DNA of 64,000 nt from Spirometra erinaceieuropaei (taxonomy: Eukaryota; Platyhelminthes; Cestoda; Diphyllobothriidea; Diphyllobothriidae). This document shows, piece after piece, positions 1-11,976 of the stretch (positions are counted from its first letter, which is position 1; every line of letters starts with the position of its first letter). The notes beneath the pieces are model-generated. The model was not told the origin of the DNA, did not search any database, and saw only the letters and a list, made by a program, of their open reading frames with translations. Both the position numbers and the translations under genes were made by a program. Location: the NCBI GenBank assembly GCA_902702965.1, contig CACRXP010001306.1, positions 3,704 to 67,703 on the forward strand, in the 5' to 3' direction.

Positions 1-149
1 CATCATTTGGGTTTAGGACCACTTCCTTGTATTCGGCCACTTCTTCGAGTTGACAACGAAAACTAACTGGCGATGTCACGCTTGTAAACCACATGTGACA
101 GACTATTGTAGGTTCTTTTAGTATACGAGCTGGCTGAAACATGGAAGGC

Positions 150-275
150 CTTGCCTGTTTACGTCGTTATATGAGAAGAAGAGACGATTTCGGGAACCAT
201 AGGTTTAATAGCCTGACGTTTCAAAGGCAAACAAGCTTCCATCGGAGGTGGGTTCTGTACGGCGCCTCACAGTAT
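150..275 (-). repeat. pLTR-like 3' flank of the truncated PLE, with a broken hammerhead-like motif
   Basis: This stretch resembles the pLTRs of the complete PLE at 27,001-27,156 and 30,000-30,160: it shares the block around the GAAACGTCAGGC motif (minus strand) and the CACAGTATTTATGGG block. The hammerhead-like part (211-248, minus) has lost three bases of the core (CCTCCGATGG where the others have CCTCCGATGATGG), so it should not fold into an active ribozyme. It lies 3' of the PLE coding remnant, the position expected of a downstream pLTR. Confidence 0.6.
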
Positions 276-656
276 TTATGGGTGCTGAGCATGCGGGAGT
301 GTTGTCGTTCCTACTGCTATTCGTGCAGGATCTGCTGCTGGGGGAGAAGTTAATTGCTGTCGTGCTGGTCGGTCCCTTCCTCCGTCTCCTCGTCGGGTGG
401 GCTGTGTCGGGATGGCAACGGTCAATGACCTCGTCTGCATGGCCCGCATTTGTTGTGCCTGACCCACGCTTCTCGTAATTGTCGCCCGTTTGCATCTGCC
501 CATGTGCACATCGGTGGTTGCTGGCCGGTTGCTTGTGTCTCCCTTATCGGCCTGCTGACCCCCATCATCGGTGTTTGGACGCGAACTGTGTTCACTCGGG
601 CTTGTGGTCCTGACTTCCTGCCTTTGATTCCGTTGATTGAACCGCACTCGTAGGGC

Positions 657-1620
657 CTAGTGAGCCGCTGGGAGAATCGTGCAGCGGTTGATGGAAGTTG
701 GTACGATGTGCCAGGCTTCGAGCGTTTCCCTGGCTGTCTGGTCTGTACCTCGGCCTAGGATTTCGGTGTTCTGGAAGGCGAAAGTGTGTCCAGAGGCAGC
801 ACAATGTTCCGCCACCAATGAGAGTTGGTCCATCCTTTTCACTGCCCTTGCGTGTTCACTCATGCGGGGTTGTAGACGTTTTCCGGTCTCTCCAACGTAG
901 TTCACCGCGCAAGAACTGCATTGGACACGGTAGACGACATTTGCCGTTTCGCCTCGTGACAGAGAGGCCTTGGGTCTCATGACGAGACGTCTTATTGCCG
1001 CTTCAGGTCTGTGGGCGACGCCGATCCTCAGTGGTTGTAAGAGACGAGCGACTGCTTCGGATACATTCTCGATATACGGTAGCGCCCGCCAAACTTTTGG
1101 TTGGTTTCTCGTTGGCCTTACAGCCTTCTTTGGTTGCCTGCTACCTTCGATGAAGCTGCGAGGGTAACAGATGGAGATGAACATCCGCCGAAGATAATGG
1201 AGTTCGGCTACTTTGTCGGCTGCCTCGCTGCAATGAGTTTCCGCTCTCTTGTAAATAGTCCGCACACAGCTACCTTTGTGGCACAACGGGCGGTTACTGT
1301 AGTAACTGAGGTCCTGACGTGTGTTGGTGGCCTTTCGGTATACCGTCGTTCTTAGGCTCCCGTTGGTTTTGCGGTGGACCAGGACGTATAGGAACGCTAG
1401 CTGGTTGTTGACTTCTGTCTGCCTTGTGAACTGGATGTCCGTAAAAACAGAGTTCAGGATCGTGTGAAATTTGGAGACCATCTCCCGCTTGAGGACGACG
1501 AAGGCGTCGTCCGCATACCGTGCCTAAAATATTGGTCTGTAGGTTGCGAACACCAGCGTCTCAAACTTTTGAAGGACCACCCCAGCAATGAAACCAGACA
1601 GCGGCGAACCCATTGGAGTC
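657..1620 (-). pseudogene. 5'-truncated Penelope-like element: end of reverse transcriptase plus GIY-YIG endonuclease
   Basis: On the minus strand this encodes the C-terminal half of a PLE protein, clearly homologous to the intact ORF at 27,724-29,964. Reading begins abruptly at the RT motif equivalent to TPMGSPLSGFIA (about 1,620), runs through the fingers/thumb region, a linker, and a GIY-YIG endonuclease (VVYRVQCSSC, then NYVGETGKRLQ, and the late glutamate in RETLEAW). An in-frame TAG (1,524-1,526) replaces the tryptophan seen as FWARY in the intact copy. The catalytic YVDD box reads YADD (1,506-1,517). The piece from 657 to 1,481 is open. The N-terminal two thirds are missing. This is a dead copy, older than the 27-30 kb element. 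The 275-656 interval is its 3' untranslated part and holds no gene. Confidence 0.88.
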
Positions 1621-1884
1621 GTTATATATACATCTGGGAACTATTGCGAGATGAAGTTTGGTCAATGTACTACCCCGCACAAGCGATATGGACACAACTG
1701 CCCACTGACTTTATCTTGACCTCTTCTATTACGCATTTACTCTTGTAGAACATTTATACTGACGTTTGACAGCAATTAACACCGATTTACTTATTTATCA
1801 TCGTGCTCGAACTTGCGACGACAATTGTCAAAAATGCCTTTTTTCGGAATGACAGTGAGAAACAAGTGTATGTAACATAGGTAC

Positions 1885-2880
1885 ATTAGATTTGCTAACT
1901 CATGAAATGTCAACCAAAAGTTCGAAATGCGTTCTCGTTTCGAAAAGATAAATTAAGTAGCGTTGTAAAACTAATCATGATGCAGCATAAATCTATAATG
2001 ATCCAGTTACCTCAGGGTGTCGGCTTTCGAAAGAACTTATTTTCGGCTGCATGCAAGATCTATACTCTGCCAAAAATGACTACTTAAGTGGCATGCAATT
2101 TTCTCATTGACTTTCGATGCCCTTGAAAATTCAATTACATTTCATGGAAAACATGCATAAAAATATTCATTCTTTTACTTATACGGCAGAAAATCACGTC
2201 TTCTCCCGATTTCATACTCAAAAGAAGAGTATAATATGCTTTCAAAAAAAGTTTCTAATTATGCGATTTTTTAATACCGTTAAATGGCCGTTCATGAAAC
2301 GTCATGTATCTGCATTTACGAATGTGGCTTGTAAAGTTAACAATATTGCTCAAATCCACTGCTTAATTTTATGAACCTCATATGGTCTCCTCTTAACACC
2401 GTAGAGAAATGCATGGTTTTCCGTACACGGAAAATATACAGCTTGTAGTTTGAAACCCTGAATGCAAGTGTAACAGCAGGTCGGGTTCAAAATTATTCGG
2501 GAATTAGAAAAGTTTTTTAAAACCGAATTATACTCTTCTTTTGAGTATGAAATTGGAAGAAGATGTGATTTTCTACCGTATAAGTAAAAGAATGAATATT
2601 TTTATGCATGTTTTCCATGAAATGTAATTGAATTTTCATGGGCATCGAAAGTCAATGAGAAAATTGCATGCCACTTAAGTAGTCATTTTTGGCAGAGTAT
2701 AGATCTTGCATGCAGCCGAAAATAAGTTCTTTCGAAAGCCGACACCCTGAGGTAACTGGATCATTATAGATTTATGCTGCATCATGAGTAGTTTTACAAC
2801 GCTACTTAATTTATCTTTTCGAAATGAGAACGCATTTCGAACTTTTGGTTGACATTTCATGAGTTAGCACATCTGCTGTA
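1885..2880. mobile_element. Foldback / palindromic MITE-like element, copy 1
   Basis: Left arm (about 1,894-2,260) and right arm (about 2,504-2,868) are near-perfect inverted repeats of ~365 bp around a ~240-bp unique centre. Both ends read GCTAACTCATGAAATG, and both arms translate to almost the same 61-residue peptide on opposite strands, which is a by-product of the inversion and not a gene. No transposase is visible, so the element must be non-autonomous. The same structure recurs at 57,481-58,472 with the centre inverted. Arms this alike suggest recent insertion or arm-to-arm gene conversion. Confidence 0.85.
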
Positions 2881-3459
2881 GATCGTTTTGGTACAGTGTG
2901 CATGCGATCCTTAAAAGGCATCCGATATAAGATTTGTACGGACTATTGCTACCACTAACATCAACGGAATATCTGCTAATGACTAAATAAACGGACGTTC
3001 CTCGATGAAGACATATTGCCCCTGAGGGCTAATAGTTTTGGATATCTGGATGTACAGAAAACATTGGCAATTTAACCAGCAATTTTGGAGTTATACGTCC
3101 ATGCATCTGAGATGACCGCCCGTGAACAAGATGGAATAACAAAACTAGGCCATTTGAAATCGTTCTGAAGGAATATGGAATACATCAATTCTGTCAAGCA
3201 TTGTTTACAACATGCCTACGTAACTGATCGCCCTCTTATTCCGTCGTCATTGAGCATTCCCCAAAATTCATCATATGCAGCGCAGCGATGTCTTGAAATT
3301 TAACCTGAATTTTCGGGATGCGGAATTTGGCAGAAAGCTGTGGAATACTAAATTAAATTTTTAGAGTGTTTGGATGATTGAAATTACAGGTTCGCAAGTT
3401 ACCTGGGAGTGTCCGCATTGCTGACAAGGAGACACGATCGCTGGAGCGAGTGCTTTATT
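2881..3459. other. No gene seen
   Basis: AT-rich unique-looking sequence with stop codons in all frames. From about 3,395 it passes into sequence that recurs near 38,350 (shared words such as AGGAGACACG and TCGCT before the hammerhead-like motif). Confidence 0.5.
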
Positions 3460-3504
3460 AGCCTGACGCTTCGGATCCTCACTCTAATCCATCATCAGAG
3501 ATAG
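3460..3504 (-). ncRNA. Hammerhead-ribozyme-like motif, family B copy 1
   Basis: On the minus strand the order is stem I strand, CTGATGA (perfect core), a stem-loop GGAT...ATCC (helix II), GAA, GCGT, C, then AGGCT. The 5' strand of stem I (TATCT) pairs with AGGCT over only about three positions, and the usual A15.1-U16.1 pair is G-U here. It is therefore a recognisable but probably weakened hammerhead. A decayed relative lies at 38,418-38,460 in similar flanking sequence. Confidence 0.55.
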
Positions 3505-3525
3505 AGTCAGATAATGGAAAGTGCA

Positions 3526-3815
3526 TTGCCGCGTGTCCGCGTTATGCAGTAAAGTAGCATTTATGCAAAGCTGTTGTTCTGAACGGCATATAAGCTTTGC
3601 GCACAAGAATCTAGATGCAACATTCCTGGCATCAATGGAGCATCATGTTTACCCTAATGTCTTTTCTCACCAACAAACTCGGCGATCATACCCTACAGCA
3701 CACAGTTGCAATTATAAACGTAAAAAGAGGTCTGTCCAAACAAGAGGTTGCGCTACGCAGTTTATAACAATCTCCGTTTACCCAAATAACAACCCACAGT
3801 TACTCTGAACAAATA
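3526..3815 (+). repeat. Dispersed repeat R1, uninterrupted copy
   Basis: The 3,526-3,668 part matches the reverse complement of 22,080-22,217, and the 3,690-3,815 part matches the reverse complement of 10,905-11,036. The second copy is therefore the same repeat split by an 11-kb retrotransposon stack. No coding potential is convincing. It directly follows hammerhead-like motif B1, so R1 may be the body of a ribozyme-bearing retroelement. Confidence 0.75.
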
Positions 3816-3865
3816 AAAATTTGGGCCGGATATTATTTCATAGCCGTACATTCAGTAGACAGGCC

Positions 3866-3932
3866 CCAGCCTAACCCCTAACCCCAACCCCTAGCACCTA
3901 ACCTCTAACTCCAGCCCCTAACCTCTAACCCT
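3866..3932 (+). repeat. Degenerate interstitial telomere-like tract (CCCTAA)n
   Basis: A run of units such as CCTAACCCCTAACCCCAACCCCTA with many point changes. The telomere repeat of flatworms and most animals is TTAGGG, and this is its C-rich strand. Shorter, weaker tracts occur near 49,715-49,800, 51,335-51,465 and 58,556-58,582. Confidence 0.7.
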
Positions 3933-5149
3933 AACAGGATCTCGTCGATATGCTTCAAATGCAATTTCGGCATGCTCTCAAAGAGATGCCCCAAATTAAA
4001 TTTAATGGCATCGATTCAAGGTTCCTGATTTATGAACCTTTCTGCATTCAAATGTAAATACACCTGGCTAGATTGCAGGGGACGAATACCTGCCAGTCAT
4101 ATTATTAACTAATGTAATTTAACTTTGTCCGAACTATATCATTACCTATTTTCCAACCATCAGCATATTCCACTTCATCGGGCAAAAGACAATTCAAGAA
4201 AGAAAGAAGTTTCCGTCTAAAGGGACGTATTTAGTCTGTATCAGGATTCACTGAAAGACCCAAATTCCAGGAATTCTCTCCTCACTGATTCGCCTAGGGG
4301 GCGCCCTTCGTATTGATTAGACCACATAGGCCATAGCTTTGCACCTCACGTACATCCTTGGTTCGGAGAAAAACATTCACAAACAGAATATCAAGGGGTG
4401 CATCCTGCAGTTTACTGGATGTGATGTGAAAGGAATGCGTGAAGTAATTAGGATGTAGTAGATGTGGCAGTGTGTAGGCGCTTTTATTTTTTCAACAAGC
4501 TGTTCAGTAAATGAAGAGAGACGATCTTGGCGCGTTCTGGGAAAAAAACCCAGGTATTTCAAACACCTTTAAAGAAGTTTGTTTACAGATTCCGTTAGAT
4601 AATGCAAAGTGACCTTATACGGTACTTCCATATGTAATCAGACCAGTTTAGTCGTGCTTCACACGGTCCCTTCAAAAATTATCCATTTTAATTCCCTGAC
4701 CAAGCGTATTATTTGCAGGTTTTAGCAAGCATTTTTCAGACTTTCGTAAGTTACTCAAGATATTAAATCACCGGAATTTGACCAAAGAAGACTCAATTGA
4801 TTGAACCAGCAGACTCGGCGTATTAGTAAGCACTTAACTCAGAAACACTGCATCCTAACTCCTATCTCTATGTAAAAGTTCATCTATCTAGGGCGTTGAA
4901 GACCACCCCTCGCCGAATGGGGTGCCAGTGGCCATGTTGCGTTAACTTTATGTTCAATGAAGTAGCTTTGTGTTGCCTCTGACCTGTCCCATTCTTCCAC
5001 GTTGTTGATGCCAATCAAAAGTTGGGGCTGCTAGATGTGCCAATAAGAATAACGGCTCTACGCTGCCCGTTCACGCGTGCCACTTACAACCTAAGCCCAA
5101 GCTCGACCTCATGAACTGTTGGTCAAAATTCTAAAGTGCGTTTACTCTA
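3933..5149. other. No gene seen
   Basis: Mixed-composition sequence with only short shadow reading frames (60 codons or fewer). No RNA gene, repeat boundary or splice-framed exon was recognised. Confidence 0.45.
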
Positions 5150-5690
5150 AGGAAGGATTACTTAAGTGGAGTTGGCTATCATGTAGCATAATCCAATAGT
5201 GTTTTGGAATAGCCAGGATGTCGGTTTTTGAATGCCCTTCCTTTCGACCCCCAGGAGGAACCACACTTGGTAAAAAATGACTACCTATGTAGCATATACT
5301 TTGTACATTGATTTTCGATTGCCCTATTAATTGGAATATATTTAATAAAAACATTCACAAAAATATCACTACTTTTGCTTATTTGGTAGAAAATTACATT
5401 GTCTTCACATTTAATGCCCGAAGAAAGTGTATATTTCGGTTTCAAAAAGTTTCAAATTGAGATTTTCTAGGACCGTGCAGTGTCCATTCATACAGTATCG
5501 TACCTGTCCGTTTGCCAAGGCTCTTCAAGGATTGTGCAACATAGTCCGCATCCACTTCAAAATTTTATGGACTCTACATGGTATCGTCATAAAGACATAG
5601 AGGAATTTGTGATTGTCCTCTCTCAGCAGGCATGCACTTTATAGACTGAAATCGCTAAACGCTAATGCAACGGCTGAACAGGCCAACATT
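5150..5690 (+). mobile_element. Decayed copy of the foldback element (copy 3)
   Basis: Blocks follow the order of the left arm and centre of copy 1: AAAAATGACTACCT, the TTTAATAAAAACATTCACAAAAATAT stretch, TTTCGGTTTCAAAAAGTTTC, and near the end an ATTTTATGGACTC...CATGGTATCG block matching the centre. It ends with CATTTCATGAGAT. Many substitutions and the missing second arm show it is old. Confidence 0.6.
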
Positions 5691-7689
5691 TCATGAGATC
5701 GGTTACTCACTGTAACTGGCTTCAATTAAGGACGATGGGTAGTGCATAAGCAGGGATATCCTCGAGACCGCATGAAATGGGAGCATCTGAATTCTGACAC
5801 TCACTTCTGAATAGAAGTTAGTAATCCCAGCACTTTGCAGCCTGAGGTTTAACAACCGTTTCTCGCGGAAAATCACCGAAAAGTGGTCATAAAGTTGATT
5901 AAATAGTGGTTGAACCCGACATTAAATCGGAATTTTACACTGTGAGAGAGGAAATGAACAGTTTTTTAGGGCACGATCAGTATCCAGTTCGAAACTTGAT
6001 CTCTCTAGGTATATTTATAGTGGTCTGTCATTTTCTTTGTCCAAGTGATACAGCAGTTCCGCAGTCGCAGAATGGCGACTTATGAGTGGACTAATTTATA
6101 TTGAGGTAGCCTTGTACTGCATCAACTGCACTTCCCCACCTCATCTGCCTGACTCTGATGGCAAGACAGTGTTAAGACTATCGGGGCCGGCCTTGGGCAC
6201 ATTGGCCGACAAATCGGAGGCCCGTCCACCATTTGCCAGCAGATCTGGAAATTAAATTTCCCCCCTATGATTAAATCTGTCCCCTTTCCTCGTATAAAGA
6301 GCGACAGAGAACGCAGTTTACGCTACCGCAGTGATAAGGGCAGGGAGGTTGAATAAGGTTCTCTTAACCCTGGGAAGAGGGTAACAAAGGGTAGGAGAAA
6401 ACTGACATGCTACTCCTAGATAACTGTGCCGACGCCAGTCAACACGGAGTATGATCTAGTTGATAAGAATCGTCTCCGTCTGTTGTGAGACGTGACAACG
6501 GATAGGGCCGCATATCGGAGGAAACGCCTTCCCTGTGTTTGTTTCCGATTTCGCAGAAATATATTACGGATTTTTCTATACTTATAGATGATAGTATTAT
6601 ATATGTAGCTGTCTATGTCGTCGAACTAGTAGTTTATGAAATTATCTTTGAAGAAAATCTTCGCAGTAGATTGCCTTTCCTTAATGTCGGCAAAATCCCC
6701 TACCGCATCTTCAAGACCGCAGCCAAGACCCCTGTACACACGTTAACTATCTAGATAGGATGTGTCTTTGGCGCGCGTTAGCAGAGAAGAACTGAGGGAT
6801 TTAAACTTTAAACACGTAAACACCATTAACTCACTACTACAATGCAGGTAAAACTGTAAATCCCACGATACATACAGTCGAGCGTATCCTTACGCTTTGT
6901 GGTCAGTAGTGCCCATCCAGAATCGTCGGAAGACTTTTGAGGACGTACGTCGAACATACAGTCCATACCTGCAGATACTGAGTGTAGTAATATTGAAACA
7001 TGCTTGAAAGGAATCACAGATGAACTATCGAATTAGTCTGAAGTCAAGGAAAACTGCCATACTCAACCCGCATATGCTGCCTTTGTATTTATTCTGAGGA
7101 ATTTCTGCATAGCTCTAGGACTAAACACCCATGGTGTTTTTTCATGCATTGTCGAATTTCCTACCTCATTAATCACATGTGACTACTTGAAATTTTGATT
7201 TGCTGCTGCAATATATTAATTATGGCTTGCTATTTAGCACTAAATAGTGAATCAAACTTTTATTGCAATAAATTAGGATTTTTATTTTATAAAAGTATTT
7301 TAAGTACTTGCTGCCATCTCGTACAAAACAGCCCTCGGGACAAAAACACAAAGATAAATATCCTTAGCTCCTACCTCTGGTCCGCAGAGTGGTGCATGCC
7401 TACTCAATTCATGCACTACACACTAGGCGTGTATTGGATAGCGCACTCACATGCCTCTCGTCCTCGAGGAATGCTGGATGCCAGAAGATACGCTTTTCTA
7501 GACTGAGTTTCCTGCAATTTTAATGCCTCAGTCTATAGATACGGCTAATTAAGGCCTTAATGGACATACAACAGGTGGATAATCTTAAGAAATGTTAACC
7601 GAAGTTCAGAATTTCTTTCAATACGAAAAACCTTCCCCAGTAAGGTCGAAGTATTAATTATCCTGCAGCATTATCCTAAGATATTTAAG
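5691..7689. other. No gene seen; unassigned repeat debris
   Basis: No open frame here looks coding. The 7,250-7,365 stretch (TACTTGCTGCCATCTC...ACAAAAC...CCTCGG) has a weak counterpart at 52,490-52,570, so it is probably another dispersed repeat. The 6,115-6,235 stretch is relatively GC-rich and resembles words near 57,165-57,240. Confidence 0.4.
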
Positions 7690-8105
7690 TCATGCCGGGA
7701 TGTCAGTTATTGAACGAGCATTTTTTCTGCCTCCCTCTAAAACCACATCACGTAAAGAATGAGCACTTAAGTAATATGGATTTCCCATTAAATTCTGACA
7801 CTCTTACAAATTTAAAAACATTATACGCAAAAAATGCCTGGAAGTATTCCTTCCTGTATTCATTTCGTAGTAAATTACGTCTACTCTAAACTTCTTTCTT
7901 GAATAGATTATCTTTTTGGCTTTAAAAAAGTTTCTAATTATAATATTTTTTAAGACCTTGAAATTTCGATTAACGCAGCATCGCATCAGTATGCTACCTG
8001 GTGTATCTCCATTACGTTGTCGGCTGATTAATATTTCGATCATACTAAACTATTCTTTTCGAAGCAATAGCACATTTCAGAACTTGTGTTAACACTTCAT
8101 TAATT
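7690..8105 (+). mobile_element. Decayed and deleted copy of the foldback element (copy 4)
   Basis: Contains the centre-side words GCTTTAAAAAAGTTTCTAATTA and TTTTTTAAGACC, and a right end resembling the arm terminus (TTTTCGAAGCAATAGCACATTTC). One arm is mostly missing. Homology is clear only over short blocks. Confidence 0.5.
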
Positions 8106-10904
8106 ATCTGATCAAAAGCATGCTGTGACAGCAAGCAAACCATGTTTTTGGCTGAGTCATGCATATTCTTATATCTGAGGATGGACGCCTGGTCATAGTG
8201 ACAGCTTCAATGCTCATAGATTCTGCCAGTAATTTCGATTTGTCCCGTACCGACAAGTACTTCGAAGACCGGCTCCATTCTTTCCTTCAAACAAGATGGA
8301 CTGAATACTGGGTAGGTCAAAAGTAAAATCAACCGGTTCCTTTATTTCCAAATTACTGAGATCGAGGGCAGAAGGCGCAGTCTGCTTGCAAAATTGATTC
8401 AGGAGTCGTCTTAAATAAATTAGCTTCAGTTATAGGAACATAATTGGAGCTAACTGTTTGAGATAGGCCCTCAAAAGCCATATCCGTCTGAGTTCTGTAA
8501 ATAGTCAAATTCAGGTAACCTCCTGTTAATTTGCAGTCTGTCTGTTAGATTTATCCTTCTCGTTGCACCAATTTGACTATAATAGAACCGAAAGAAATAA
8601 TTCGGAACCTGGGTTACGATCTCAAACTTACTCTCATAGATTTAAGTGCCAGACATGCTTTTGTTCAGAAATCCAATAGTAAAACCAAAGCTTTCAACTT
8701 CACTACCGTCTGATATCATTAATTTAATTGCTCGGTTCTCAGAGAACACTATTAATTAAGACAAATGCACTGAGATAAATGATAAAAAGTACAACAGGAC
8801 TGACGTAGGAGATTGCCCAAGACAAAGATTCGTAAACTGGCATATTGCCAGTTGATGGTAAAGTTATTAATAATAATGTGTTGATAAGTGGACTCCTCAT
8901 AAGTGATATTCGATGAAAAATAAACATAATATTCACAACTTTTGATGACTTGATTAATAAAGTCCTCCTGATGCGGATGGTGTCGTTATTATCAGCTCCC
9001 TATATGAGCAACTGAGACCATCGCGTTTAGATAACGCCTTAGATAAAGGATTCTAGACGCCTTCTGATTTCGTCCTGCCCGTTGTGGACATCATGCCGAA
9101 GAAGACGTAGTAGTAGCCTAATGGCGAAGAAACATGCGTGATGTAAGCTTGAATTTTGCATTCATACAGACGTGCGCTCATGGAACTGGGAATAATAAAT
9201 TTAATATATTTGCATAAGTGAGGTCTGAGTATTTTATAGATAACGTTTCCTTAAGTTCTGAGCCTGTCTTTATTTTTCTGCACATATCTACTACATCATG
9301 TATGTTATGAGCTTGAGCGGCTTCTGAGTCATCTACATACATAGAAGTGCTTTCGCCTGTGTCAATGTGAGCGACAATATTCTCTTATTGCATCCGTGGT
9401 ACGTGCATCTAAATATCGTTAGTTCTTTTCTACTAACGTAAATACTAACCGAAATAATTTGTCTAGCGAGTAAAAGATTCTGCTAAACGATCCTTTGTCA
9501 GAAAAAAACGATCACTCGCTTTGTTTATTTGGTGCAACATACACAACTTCTGAGCACGAAGTCTTCGATATTTATCTTCCACGGTGATGAGATTCCTGGC
9601 CTTCGGCTTCTCTACCTGGTCTCATCTCGAGGGACAGCGCTACTGCTAATGCCTCCACCACGTTTAAGTTCCTAGACAATATCCAATGGGTGGGAATGGA
9701 GCATACATCGTCTCGTCTAGTAGCCAGCCCTGGTGCACGGTAAATTTTATAAGACCTGGGACACGGACATCTTACCCACTCTAGATTTGCCCCTGGCATG
9801 AAACCCCAGTTGCTGCGTTGTGAATGTCTTGGATGTGCGTACTGAGTGATATGCGACCGGCAATGTAGAGGTAGGTGTTATGAGGCAGAAGAGTCTTTTG
9901 GGCAATCATAAACGTTGCGAATTATAACGCAGTTAAGAGATAACGCACCACAAGATGATGTTACAGACATTTTTGTTTGTATATGGCGAGTACCTAATTA
10001 GCTGGGACGTCCTCGGTCAATCGTTCTTTAGACCTGCCGTTCTGGAATCTTCACACAGGTAATTTCTTTCATAAAGCGGGGCCAATCTCCAGGAAGTCCA
10101 TTCTTTGCCCTCTTCCAGCCCTCCCCAGCCAATAAACGAGTGTATGTTCAATTTTTGATGGCAAGGGAGCCTCCTATGAAAATTCTCTATGAAAGATAGA
10201 GTCTCTCAAACGTTTCCTTAAGATACCTATACATAGCTGTATGAGTGCTTGAATTATTTTTTGGACATTACACCCCAAATTCTTTGCAATGCCATCACAG
10301 TGAAACAGCTAGCGAATTTACACTTCAATTTCATGCAATTAGAGGTCACATTCTAATTTAGGGTGCAATCCGATCAGAACTAAAAGGTGAAATTCACATA
10401 CTAAGTCTACGGTTATTGCAATAATCCAGATTAAGTTGCACTGAAAGACGTAGGGCATCTTGTGCATGCCCCGCCAGAAAGTGGCCCCGTCATTAGGTGG
10501 GACTAGACGATGATGGGAAGGCCAGGTTCACGTTGACTAAGACAAAATATTTCAGGTGCCATTTTATTAACCCATTGGTTTATATTTCCACTTAAAGGAC
10601 GTCCTGAATCGTAAATAATGCTATTTTAGGACGAAAACGCGTAAAGAAGACACCTAGTGGTCACAGAACACACATTTAAACTAAGTGAATAAAAGTCTGT
10701 TTAAGTGAGTTGTTGAAAAGCATTAATCTACTGCTAAGTTTGCAAGTCTGGGAAACCCTTAAAGCGGGCTCTCAGTCGGCGCATCAAAAGTCCCTCGAAA
10801 AAATCCTGCTCCTGGAAGAAAAGAAAGCATTTCGTATGAAATAATGTCATTTAGTGGCCAGAGACCTTAGTCTGGCGATCTTCCGAGTAGGAAATTTTAG
10901 ATCG
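8106..10904. other. No gene seen
   Basis: About 2.8 kb without a supported exon, RNA or intact element. The reading frame on the minus strand at 9,572-9,799 sits in a somewhat GC-richer patch but has no recognisable domain and no splice context. Confidence 0.45.
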
Positions 10905-11036
10905 TTCAGAGTAACTGTGAGTTATTATTTGGGTAATCGAGGGTTTTTACAAACTGCGTACTGTCGTCTCCTGTTTGGACAGACCTCTCTTTACGTCTTT
11001 AATTGCAACTGTGTGCTGTAGGGTATGACCGCCCAG
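10905..11036 (-). repeat. Dispersed repeat R1, second copy, distal half
   Basis: The reverse complement matches 3,690-3,815 closely (shared CATACCCTACAGCACACAG, GGTCTGTCCAAACA and CACAGTTACTCTGAAC). Its other half lies 11 kb away at 22,080-22,217; LINE-3 inserted between them. Confidence 0.75.
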
Positions 11037-11040
11037 TTTA

Positions 11041-11513
11041 TTCAGTCAGTCAGTCAGTGTATTTGAGGGAAATAGGCTTACGCCTTCGAACTCCCTATTT
11101 GTACATAAAAAAATCGATAAACATGCAAAAATGGGAAGAAATTACAGCATTAAGTGAATGCATACATTGATTCACATATGTCACTGGTCACATGGCTAAA
11201 ACGTCACATAGTCCGCTTGTTGCTGCAGCATATATCTGTCAAGGCGACATTTAAATGTCTCCACAGATTGAGACATAACAACCGTCTCGGGCAGGTTATT
11301 CCACGGTTCCACGACACGGTTGGAGAAGAAATATTTTCTCACATTCAGTCTACCCTGTGGCACACGTAGCTTGAACGGATGTCCCCGGAGGTGAGTTGTA
11401 GTGGCGAGTTGGAAAAAGTCATCGCGCCGAAGGGCACAATTCAAGCCGCGAACGATACGGAAAGTTTGTATCATGTCTCCGCGCAACTGCCTACAACTCA
11501 GAGCCCAACTGAA
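11041..11513 (-). mobile_element. LINE-3, 3' terminal piece (end of ORF2, 3' UTR, tail)
   Basis: On the minus strand this encodes the LINE ORF2 C-terminus (SCRQLRGDMIQTFRIVRGL, then a GHPFKLRVPQG and EPWNNLPETVV block), stops near 11,196, and ends in a CACTGACTGACTGACTGAA tail at 11,041-11,058. The upstream coding part is not missing but displaced. The frame resumes at 16,391 (NLNLF), because LINE-2 inserted between the two. The reconnected order reads like the uninterrupted LINE-2 protein at the same place. Confidence 0.85.
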
Positions 11514-11976
11514 CACGACGGAATTATTCTGCGCTCCAACTTGGACAATTTCGACTTGGTTACCATTCCACAGTTACAGTCTCTGTCATTGATACTGGAA
11601 CCGTACGTACAGAATTACTTTGTGCATTTTTGGAATATTTTTTCACGCATCGAAATTCGCCAGGAACCTGGATTAAGTGCAATTTGTTTATCAGCACGGT
11701 TCAGTTGACAGCGCAACGGGCTACGCAACCGATTCGCGGATATACAGCCTAGAAAACCAATCGCTCAAAACCTTTCAAGGTCTGCAGTTATTCAAGTCCC
11801 ACGAGATCTGGAAAGGGCTAAGTCGCTTCTGATTAAATTCAAAACAATTTATCGGATTTTAAGTATTTTTTCGCTTATTGAGTTTTGAATACTCACTTTA
11901 ATTCATCATATATAAGCCGACGTATTCGTTATAACATCGAAAACGAAATTATACATATTATATCACGTCGAAGTTT

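Noticed and set aside
1902..2860. Pair of matching 61-codon ORFs (1,902-2,087 plus and 2,675-2,860 minus)
   Set aside because: They are the same sequence in the two inverted arms of the foldback element; no conservation as protein in copy 2.
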